DNA from: Ottelia alismoides
Lineage: Eukaryota > Streptophyta > Magnoliopsida > Alismatales > Hydrocharitaceae
NCBI GenBank assembly: GCA_037367405.1
Contig: JAZKJV010008883.1
Coordinates: 992,001 to 1,056,000, forward strand
Direction of reading: 5' to 3'
Length of the DNA stretch: 64,000 nucleotides
The first letter of the stretch is position 1. Each line of letters opens with the position of its first letter. The position numbers and the translations under genes are program-made. This document shows positions 55,846 through 64,000 of the stretch, piece after piece. The notes below the pieces were generated by a model. The model saw only the letters and a program-made list of their open reading frames with translations. It made no database searches and had not been told where the DNA came from.

Positions 55846-56013
55846 TAGACCTATCATAAGAGTTATGATGGACACATTTCAGATAGTAATCTGACATCTG
55901 GAGGACTCTACTATTATAAATTAGAAAATTAATGAATGATTCATTATGATTTCTAATATTGAAAATTAAACTTTAAAAGATCAATAGGAGGATGAAGATC
56001 ATTTGACAATGAT

Positions 56014-56640
56014 CTGGCATCAAGAATTGGACATATGTCTATGGATGATATCAATAGACTAGTAAGAGAAGAAACTTTAGAATGTCTAAAATTTCAAATC
56101 TTACATACTTGTGAATATTGTATTCAAAGTAATAATGTCCAAAGCACCCTTTTTTGAGAATAGTGTAAGATGTCAAGGTATTCAATATCTCATACATATT
56201 GATGTATGTGGATCATCTATATCATGATAAACACTGATGATATGTGATATCATTAGGTGATTATTTGTGATATGAGATTTCTTGCCTTCACCTTAGAAAC
56301 CTTTGAAATGTTCAAAGATTTCATAATTTTGATTTGGAACCAAAGTCTAAAGGAAGATGAAATGAATTTGATCTAATCTAGGTAACCTATACCTATTAGA
56401 TGAATTCATAGACTACCTTATGGAGATATGTCTTATCTCACTCCTCCTGATACACCTAAACTCAATAGAGTTGTAGGGTAACACAATTTAACCATGTGCG
56501 ACATGATTTTATCAATGATGAATTTTAGCATAATTACCTCTTAGTTTCCAAGTATATATTTGTAGTAGAGACTACAATTTATAAGGTTCCATTCTAGTAA
56601 GCTGGAATCTAGCACCAGAGAATGATACTTCATTAGGAAA
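56014..56640 (+). pseudogene. CP1 integrase (pre-integrase zinc domain and core)
   Basis: RIGHMSMDDINRLVREETL (56023-56079) and CEYCIQ (56110-56127) give the H...C-x2-C part of the zinc-binding domain; FENSVRCQGIQYLIHIDVCG (56154-56213, after a frameshift) contains the first core Asp. Later LTPPDTPKLNRVVG (about 56438-56479) matches the P-x-T-P-Q-x-N-G-V segment before the catalytic Glu. Many stops and shifts. Integrase would insert the cDNA; this one is dead. Confidence 0.7.
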
Positions 56641-57088
56641 ATAAAGGATGGTATTGGATACCTACTTTATGACCTTGAGATTCATAAAAGATCTCATCTC
56701 TAAGGATATGATTCTTAGAGGATGACTCTCTTGAGAATAAAAATGAAAATGAAGCAAAGGAACTCATTTAATCTTGAGAAGATAATGAGGCTCCTAAATC
56801 AGAAACTAAAAGGACAATTAAAGATAAACACTAATTATTAAGCTATATTGTCAAGGACACTATAACTGACAAAATTGAGTACCGGTTGCATAAGATGCAA
56901 CATTCGCATTGGATGTGAATAATGTTACTGGGGGATATGCAAGTGTCGTAAAAGGACTTGACGTAATCTCTCGGAAACAGAGTGATTGATCAGCTTACCT
57001 AGCTATTTTCCTAAATAACCTATTATTGTCACATGAGTGCGGGTTTAAATGATTAGCCCATTAGTAGCTCTTTGGGCTAGTGGGAGAT
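56641..57088 (+). other. CP1 remainder before 3' LTR; RT and RNase H missing
   Basis: Only about 450 bp separate integrase from the 3' LTR, where copia elements need about 2 kb for RT and RNase H. I see no YVDD box or RNase H motif. The end GCTAGTGGGAGA (57077-57088) is the PPT. Confidence 0.65.
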
Positions 57089-59576
57089 TGTTGGACATGC
57101 GAGCCCATGGTGAGCCATTATGCAATAAATGTTATTGCGAATATCATTCTCTGATCTGAAATGAAGAATAACTAATTTGCATAATAGGTCCTTTAGTACA
57201 ATTAAGATTATGTACCATGGCCATATTGATGATCATAAATCTATTGATTCAGTGATAGAATCATAGAGGTTGGTGTTTGGATGAAAATCTAAGGAGTTAG
57301 ATTGAGGACTCATCAAACACCGTCAAATGATTGTTAAGAGATGATCTCCAGCCTGAGTAGAAGATGGCAATCCTTTCTCATATGGGTTGATATCTGACCG
57401 ACTTCTTGATGCAGGTCCTCTACATAGGAATAGAGATTCGAAGGTGTCAGATTAGTTGTGTCAAAGGGTTGACTTAACGAGATCGAGATAACCAAAGACC
57501 AATGTTGAATACTATCACAATATAGGCATACATCCTCTGACTAGAGACAGATGTGTTACTATATGTCTGCTATATGTCTGAGTGTGTACATTTGGCAGAC
57601 CAATAGGTTGATGACCTAACCAAGGTCTATACACCGGCAAGCTGGTGTGCATGTAAGGGCATATGAGTAATACGATCTCTCAAAGGGATCATACAAGTTC
57701 ACATGTGAACCGGGAGACATGAGCTCACTCATGAGGTATTGGGACCGATCAAATTCCATGCATGGTCGTCGTGCTTTGGAAGCATGACAAGAATTTGAAG
57801 GTATGATATATGCTTTGAGAAAGCATATGATCGATATTGATTACCAATGACCAAGATTGAGAAACTTGGTGATCAAACCATGAAGATGACAGTGTAAAAT
57901 TGATCTATATCTTCAGGTTGATCATAGGTCTTCCATTATGCAGGATGTACAGGTGTTAGGAATACCTGAGGGTTATTTGATCATAAATGGTTGTATAACC
58001 ATGACGCTTCCATTCCGAGGGAGAGATGAAATAGTTTTGGATTTTAGTGACTCCTCTTAGTAGAAAAGTGACCTGATCTTTATCCATGTATTGGACATTG
58101 GTCTGAATGAGATTCAGATGCAATGAGAAGATTAGGTCTGCGGCCTTGATTTAATCAAGTATCTGTGGGAGGTCCATGAGATCTGGATTTGAGATGTTAT
58201 CTCAATATCCAAGTCATTATAAGTGGAACAATACATCGCCCTATCCTTATCTCCAAGTATCTGCGGAGAAATCGTATAATTCTTGAAAGAGTTCGTGAAT
58301 GATTCCATAGCTGAATTATATCTAAACATTGAGAGATTGATAACTAAATGTGATTTAGTTATCTTGATGCATGTGGATAATTATCCAATATAAATAAATG
58401 TGATATAATTATTGCGGATAAGAATAATGTGGATAGCAATATCCAATTATTCACAATATATTATAAATGTGATCTATAATGTATTAGGGAGAGCTAATTA
58501 TGATTTATATTTATTAATTAATTATTGTTGTGAATTGGATTCACATTGTATAATTAATTGAAAATAATTTGTTTTGGGTTGTGAACGTGATTCACAAATT
58601 TCCAATGGTAAGATTGCAATATTCTCAGAATTAATTATACATTATTTTTGTAGAATAATTCACAACAAAAGCTGTTGGAACAATAATGGAGATTTTCATG
58701 GAGATATGCAATCTCATGAGATTTCATGAGATTGCCTCCACCATGAAAATAAGTGGACGGCTACCAAGTCCTATATGGAATTGGTGGCCGTCCCACCTAT
58801 TTTATGGGGAGATATTATCTCCATGCTAATTATCTCCTTATTTGTTTGATTTGATTTAGGATTGAATTGTATTTGATTTATCAAATATATTTGATCTAAA
58901 TTAAATTATTAATTATTGGTTTTTACCAACAACAATCTTGACCATTGGATTAAACACAAATCAATCTCATTCATTGATTTTGTGTATCCCATTGATTGTG
59001 ATCCATGGATCCCAAAACCCTATAAATAGAGAGGCATACCTTGCTCTCTAGGGTTATGCTATTGAGACACAAACCTCTCTCTCTCCCCTTCCACATGCCA
59101 ACCCTCTCATCTTCTCCATCGGTGGCCGTCCACCAAGCCCTAGAGGAGGAGCCTCGTCGTCGCTTCGCCATCGCATTGCCGCCTCGACGTTCCTCGGTTC
59201 TCCATCTTTTTTTGAGTTCTTCGCTCACGAAGAAGGTGTTCGATATCGTGCAATGAGATCAGAGTTCGTCGTGTTGGGTTCAACTTCTTGGATTACGAGA
59301 ATCACGCGACTCATTCCCGCGCTTGCAAGCATCTTCTCCGACGATCGGACTTGAGATAGAGACTCGATCAACCACGCTACAAGAGGTATTCCTTTGTACT
59401 TGATGTGGTTTTAGATGAAACGATCCTAGAACTATTCTTGGATCATGTGGTTTCATCACATGAAAATTTTTAAATTCTGCTGCATAGAACAACTAGTACG
59501 ACGAGTCGTTCTTCATCGTATTCGATACGATACTCACGCTTCCATGATGCGATTGAGGATTATCCCATATCCTTCA
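57089..59576 (+). mobile_element. CP1 3' LTR (2488 bp)
   Basis: TGTTGGACATGCGAGCC...CATATCCTTCA. It is uninterrupted and shows the empty site for AT4 at about 57177-57187 (GCATAATAGGTCC). The short microduplication CTATATGTCTG near 57560-57581 is absent from the other LTR. Confidence 0.9.
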
Positions 59577-59581
59577 TACAT

Positions 59582-59860
59582 ATCATGTCAGTTGAGGCCA
59601 CATGAGCAAAATTACCCCACACATGACTTGGAGTTGGCGGCAATTATCCTCTCCTTGAAGATCTGGCGCAACTATCTTTATGGGGGTAAATTTCAATATT
59701 TTCATGGATCACAAGAGTCTGAAGTAAATCTATGATTAGAAGGAGCTGAACATGAGACAACTCAGGTGGCTCAAGATACTTAAGGATTACGACTGCACGG
59801 TCTCTTACCATCCCGGTTAGGGAAATGTGGTGGCAGATGCGCTTAGCAGAAGAGCTCCAA
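59582..59860 (+). pseudogene. TK1 RNase H, 3' part
   Basis: [34 protein letters not shown] (59585-59686; LELAAI helix readable) follows the CP1 TSD, then frameshifts, and ends VVADALSRRAP (59828-59860), the usual end of gypsy RNase H. It joins 40393 with loss of about one base of frame. Confidence 0.85.
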
Positions 59861-61020
59861 CAAAGAGTACGGCGAACTGGCTATACTCATGGGATATGCT
59901 CACAGCCTTGACTGATTGGCATCCTCAGGAGAGTGCATCCATATCTATTGTCGTACATCTACGAATTAGTAGTCTTTGGGATCGCATTTTAGAAGGCCAA
60001 AAGTCATATCCTTATAGTCGAGATAGATATATATGTGCCGTCAAGGATGAGATTGATGATTTTGTTGTGACGGAGTCTATTTTGTGGAAGGTTGGTCGGG
60101 TCATTGTGCCCAACGATGAGTAGTTACGCATAGACATTCTTGATGAGGCACACAATTCACGATTAACTATCCATCCTAGCATCACGAAGATGTATCTTGA
60201 TTTGTACTGACATTTCTGGTGGGATGGGTTGAAGTGCGATGTAGTACATCATGTTAGTAGATGTATGACCTGTCAGATGGTCAAGGCAGAGTACAGGAGA
60301 CCATTAGGGCTATTACAGTCTCTCCCTATTCTCGAGTGTAAGTGGAAGAGTATCTCTTTGGATTTTGTCACAGGTTTGTCGAAGACGTCAGGTGGCCATG
60401 ATTCTATTTGGGTTGTTATTGACAGGTTGACCAATTCATCCCCTTTCATACCTGTCATCATGACCTACACTCCATCCAGATTGGCCATACTCTATGTGCA
60501 AAATATTATCAGGCTTCATGGTATATCACGAGAGGTAGTGTCTGACAGAGACTCGAGGTTCACATTGCACTATTGGCATCAGTTCATGTCAACATTACAG
60601 ATAGAGCTGAAGATGAGTTCTGATACCATCAACAGACTAATGGTCAGAGCGAGCGCACCATATAGATGTTTGAGGATTTGCTACGTGCATACACTTTCAA
60701 ATGGAAAGGGTCCTGGAAGGACAATTTTCTGTGGGTGGAATTCACGTACAACAATAGCTATCATTCCAGTATAGACATGGCACCATTCGAAGCCCTATAA
60801 GGGTGGAGATGCCTCACACCTCTCAGTTGGCGTGAGATAGGTGATCATGCTCTAAACTCCGTAGATCTTCTAGAGAGACAGTGAGGGTTGTTGATCTTGT
60901 GAGATAGAAGCTTCTGACAGTACAACGTCGCCAGAAGAGCTATGAAATCCATAGGAGAAGAGATTTAGAATTTCAGGTAAAAAGGATTATCTTCTCTTAA
61001 AGCCACTTCAAAATTATTTA
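59861..61020 (+). pseudogene. TK1 integrase
   Basis: The HHCC zinc domain is visible as EAHNSRLTIHP (about 60144-60176) and CMTCQ (60262-60276). In the catalytic core the first Asp is at 60361-60363 (LDFVTGL), the second at 60544-60546 (VSDRDSRFT) and the Glu, after a frameshift, at 60651-60653 (GQSERT), a spacing close to D-x60-D-x35-E. Stops at 60121 and 60208 and shifts after about 60610 inactivate it. Confidence 0.87.
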
Positions 61021-61099
61021 TTCATATTCAACGTAATCTCTCATAATAATGTAATTCTTGTAATAATAGGTAGGAGATTGGGTACTCCTCTATGTATCT

Positions 61100-61473
61100 C
61101 CCATGACGGGAATTCATAGATTCTATGTTTGTGGCAAACTGATGCCGCATTACGTTGGACTATTTGAGATTCTTGCTCGTGTGGGGAAGGTGGCCTACCG
61201 AATAGCTCTTCCCAAACATCTCTCGGGCATTCACGACGTCTTCCACATATCCAGCTTGAGGAAGTACGTGCATGACCCTCGGCACGTCATCAGCTATGAG
61301 AACCTTGGCGTGGAGCCAGATTTGACATATGAGGAGAGGCCAGTGCAAATCCCTGACAGTGCTGTGAAGAACTTCGTAGCAAGGAGATTCCTTTAGTCAA
61401 GGTGTTATGGCACCGACAAGGTGTCAAAGAGGTGACCTGGAAGATCGAAGCAGACATGCAAGCATGATATCTA
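61100..61473 (+). pseudogene. TK1 integrase C-terminus with chromodomain-like tail
   Basis: KLMPHYVGLFEILARVGKVAYRIALP (61138-61215) is the GPY/F-type module, followed by HDVFHISSLRKYVHDP (61231-61278), DLTYEERPVQI, and in the next frame VKVLWHRQGVKEVTW (about 61397-61441), where Tekay/Del elements carry a chromodomain. In chromoviruses this tail steers integration to particular chromatin. A stop at 61394-61396 separates the two halves. Confidence 0.8.
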
Positions 61474-61671
61474 CAGTTTTTTTTCAGGTAATCATCAGAA
61501 CAATCTCATGTGGATATATATACGTTGAAAGAATATGGCTTATTTTTCCTTTGAGGTTTTTATGAGTACAAAAACCTTTGGGGTTTTTATGGCCAGATGG
61601 AATACAAACAAGACACCTAATGACCTCAACTCGAGTCTCAAGGATAAGACTTCCTTTGAGATTGTTATATT
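61474..61671 (+). other. TK1 3' untranslated stretch
   Basis: About 200 bp between the polyprotein end and the 3' LTR. No gene, and no clear purine tract directly before TGTAACATCC. Confidence 0.6.
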
Positions 61672-63250
61672 TGTAACATCCGAGTCTGAATAAACCTGAA
61701 CCCAACCCGATTAGGATATATTTGATCTAATAAATTATCAATCAATATTAAATAACCTAGATCGATCCCTTTATCGCAGATCGACAATCGTTCAGTTGTA
61801 ATCGATCAAAAATCGATCACAAAGTAATGGTGCTACAGAAAAGCTGTGACACAAATTGAGAACTGCAAAACAAATTGAGATAACCCAACAATTTGATTCA
61901 ATGAAATAAAACCAATGAAATCGATCGTTCGTCAATCGGAGATCGATTGATATTTTTAAAATCACAAATTTAACCCCAAACCAAAATCGTACATATAGAA
62001 TTTCTAGTATTCATACCCTATCTAAAATATATGAATATTACTCATTTTGATCGTCGTTCTGAGATGATCGAAACAAGATATTGTAACGTAAATTGGAGAT
62101 TTGAGGTACGAGTACCGAGGACTTTGGTTTCCAAATAAAAATAAAGAGTTTTGATTTTTTAAAAAAACTATAGTTGTGACATCAGCAAGTTGACATCAAC
62201 AAGCTGACATCGGGTTGCTGATGTCATCCTAATGTCAACAAGTGGCTTCTTTTTTTACATCGTTGGAAGCCCCCTCTCTTCTCATCTTCATCTTATTTTT
62301 CTTTCCCAATTTCTCATTCTTACTCCACTATTTGCTTCTCAAATCCTTTCCAAACTTCTTCAATCTATCCAGCCAAGAGCTGCATCTATTTTTTTCTCCT
62401 CTATTTTTTATGGAACTCCATGTTGTCTTCCCTCCAAAGATGATGTTGTTGCTCCATGCAGCAGTTGCCTACTACTTTGATTGAGCAGTTGCTGCTGCCC
62501 TTTGATTTCTTGAAATTGCTGCAAGCAATGAGATGTTGGAGTTGTTATTCTTCCCTCATGCTGGAACCTCCAAATCAGTCCCTTACTACATGAACCTTAT
62601 GTTTAAGTGATAATAGATAATAATCTATATATGGATCATTAACTAATATATATATATAATTATAAGTATGGAAAAATATTGGGGTAATGGGTGTCCATGG
62701 GGCATACATACAGAACAAGTTGAAAACTATTTACCACACAAGTAGTGGTAAATTTTAAATATCAATGTCGTTTTACTTGTTTTCTTTTGGATACATTAAA
62801 TTACTTGTTATTATTTTTATCATGTTGGAATATACACAACATCCGTTGACGCATTCTTGTTTCTTGCATGTTTGACAAGCAACAAGCATGCGTTGCAGTA
62901 GCTGATTGATGATATCGAGCATCCGCTACTATACTAGACGGTACAATTGTTAAATATTTGTTAGTCTTTACAATTAATAATGTATAAATGCTTTTCTTTT
63001 ATTCTGTCACTTTTTGGGAATACATGTACATGATGTAATATTCTCTTTGTTATATGATATATATATGGAAATTAATGAAATGCAATTTGCTAGCACTTAT
63101 TGTTAATCATGTGGTAGTTATATTGATTCTGAAAGTCAAATGCGAAACGTGAAAAAATCCTCGTGAATTTCATGTTATTTAATGTGATCCTTATTGAATG
63201 TAATACTGCATATGCTGTGTAAACAGGTGCCCGGATCCGAGGGCGTCACT
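61672..63250 (+). mobile_element. TK1 3' LTR, internally deleted (1579 bp)
   Basis: 61672-62588 aligns with 33369-34271 and about 62600-63250 with 36640-37263. The middle 2.37 kb, including the tandem repeat, is lost. It ends GAGGGCGTCACT before TSD CCCAA. Confidence 0.85.
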
Positions 63251-63255
63251 CCCAA

Positions 63256-63726
63256 TAGAATATTTAGAAAAATCAAGAAATACTAAGAAATCCGAAAGAA
63301 CTAGTTAGGATGAGAATTAGAAAAGGTGATAAACATAAAAGTTGTTGATCTCGATGAGATCTAAAACTTCCATATAGAAATCAATGAGAAAAGAAGTCAT
63401 CTACACATAGATAAAAATTAATTACATATTAAAACAATAAAAACAATTTTTCTTTTTATTTTCTTGTCGTTTTTTTTTGCATTTTTGAATTAGGTTTTAT
63501 GTTAAAAATATTTATATACAATATTGAACTAATTTTTATTTGATTTTTACTGATAAATAAATACGTAGAATAATAGCACAATAATAGGGTTATATAATAT
63601 ATATTAATTAGAGTCAATTATCCACAATACATAAAAACACAATTAATGTTAACTGTCATTGAATCTTGGTGACAAACTTAAGCAAGAGAGATAATAATAC
63701 AATACTGATAATTCTGGGATTTATCA
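63256..63726 (-). mobile_element. AT1 5' LTR, piece 3 (U3 end)
   Basis: Continues 33368. It contains the hairpin at 63338-63370. It ends GATTTATCA at 63726, comparable with the GATTCATTA end of AT5 and the ATATTCATCA end of AT2. The RT-like ORF follows. Confidence 0.7.
63338..63370 (-). repeat. Conserved LTR hairpin in AT1 5' LTR
   Basis: Arms AAAGTTGTTGATCTC and GAGATCTAAAACTTC around GAT; three changes against the perfect copy at 5467-5499. Confidence 0.85.
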
Positions 63727-64000
63727 AAGGGCCACCAAAGCTGTTGACTTATGCATTTACTTTCTCAGTTACATGATCCAAAAGTGAGTTTCTTTTATTA
63801 CAGTTTTGTATGGGTACAACCAAGCTCATGTTTAATTAAGGACATGTCAACCCGCATAGATGGAACGAATTGCTACGTGGTTTGACAAAGGAGTACATGG
63901 AGCTATTGAGGATATTGTAGTTTGTGGATGCCCTTTTCTTGGTGATCTTCAATAGCGAGGGGCATCACTATTCATCATAATTGGTGGCTTAGATCTGCAT
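63727..64000 (+). pseudogene. Second copy of the RT-like ORF fragment, cut by the window end
   Basis: Matches 174-450 base for base with scattered differences. Readable: HDPKSEFLLLQFCMGTTKL (frames mixed) and GAIEDIVVCGCPFLGDLQ (63902-63955). It begins at the same codon after the LTR end as the left copy, and probably continues beyond the window. Confidence 0.6.

Larger units (their letters stand above)
40394..59576 (+). mobile_element. CP1: Ty1-copia LTR element, split by AT4
   Basis: Inserted in the RNase H region of TK1 with TSD TACGT (40389-40393) and TACAT (59577-59581), one base apart. 5' LTR 40394-40490 plus 50587-52987, PBS 52990-53002, interior to 57088, 3' LTR 57089-59576. The PPT junction GTGGGAGATTGTTGG is the typical plant copia form. 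Protease and integrase are recognisable; RT and RNase H are not. LTR pair similarity is intermediate. Confidence 0.88.
33369..63250 (+). mobile_element. TK1: Tekay/Del-like Ty3-gypsy element, split by CP1
   Basis: Flanked by CCCAA at 33364-33368 and 63251-63255. 5' LTR 33369-37263, tRNA-iMet PBS 37267-37279, gag 37523-38790, protease, RT and RNase H to 40393, then CP1; RNase H end, integrase and C-terminal domain 59582-61470; 3' LTR 61672-63250. Domain order PR-RT-RH-IN is that of Ty3-gypsy, and the integrase C-terminus matches the Tekay/Del chromovirus type. All reading frames contain stops. No clear polypurine tract is visible before 61672. The LTRs differ most of all pairs in the window. 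Confidence 0.88.

Overview
This window is repeat DNA from a plant nuclear genome. I found no convincing host gene, tRNA, rRNA or CRISPR array. The plant assignment rests on a Tekay/Del-like Ty3-gypsy element, a Ty1-copia element, large Athila/Tat-like LTR elements primed by tRNA-Asp, a Mutator-like element, a hAT element, and G-box-rich LTR promoters. Species cannot be read from the sequence.

Layout, from target-site duplications (TSDs), primer binding sites (PBS), polypurine tracts (PPT) and repeated blocks. (1) 1-5379: an AT1-type LTR end (1-173), a reverse-transcriptase-like ORF fragment (174-684), and a truncated Tekay-type LTR (685-5379) split by a Mutator-like element (3405-5178, TSD TATATATAT). 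(2) AT1, an Athila/Tat-like element on the minus strand, is the outer frame: 3' LTR remnant 5380-5820, non-coding interior 5821-6219 plus 9981-12374, and 5' LTR in three pieces (12375-13852, 32954-33368, 63256-63726). Its interior holds a solo LTR, AT5 (6220-9975, TSD GGGAA). (3) AT2 (13853-32948, minus strand, TSD CCTCT) sits in the AT1 5' LTR. It carries an Athila-like gag remnant and protease but no reverse transcriptase. Its own 5' LTR contains AT3 (22222 to about 31055, plus strand), a non-coding large LTR element. (4) TK1 (33369-63250, plus strand, TSD CCCAA), a Tekay/Del-like element with gag, protease, RT, RNase H, integrase and a chromodomain-like tail, sits in the last part of the AT1 LTR. 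Its RNase H region is split by CP1, a copia element (40394-59576, TSD TACGT/TACAT). The CP1 5' LTR contains AT4 (40491-50581, TSD ATAAT), another non-coding large LTR element, and the AT4 5' LTR contains an 807-bp hAT element (42658-43464, TSD GCCGAGCC). The deepest chain is AT1 > TK1 > CP1 > AT4 > hAT. (5) 63727-64000 repeats the RT-like fragment of the left end, behind the same LTR junction.

AT1-AT5 form one superfamily. AT3 and AT4 (interiors about 3.2 kb) have tRNA-Asp primer sites but no proteins, so they must be moved in trans; AT2 shows what a protein-coding relative looks like. The family conserves cis signals far better than bulk sequence: a 33-nt hairpin in each LTR, paired G-box palindromes, a possible intron in the LTR leader, a hairpin after the primer site, and two tandem stem-loops each followed by a copy of the plus-strand primer motif. 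One stem pair changes in a compensated way between elements, making this RNA module the best candidate here for an undescribed system. All coding regions carry stops or frameshifts. Pairs of LTRs look most alike in AT4 and least alike in TK1, in line with the nesting order.
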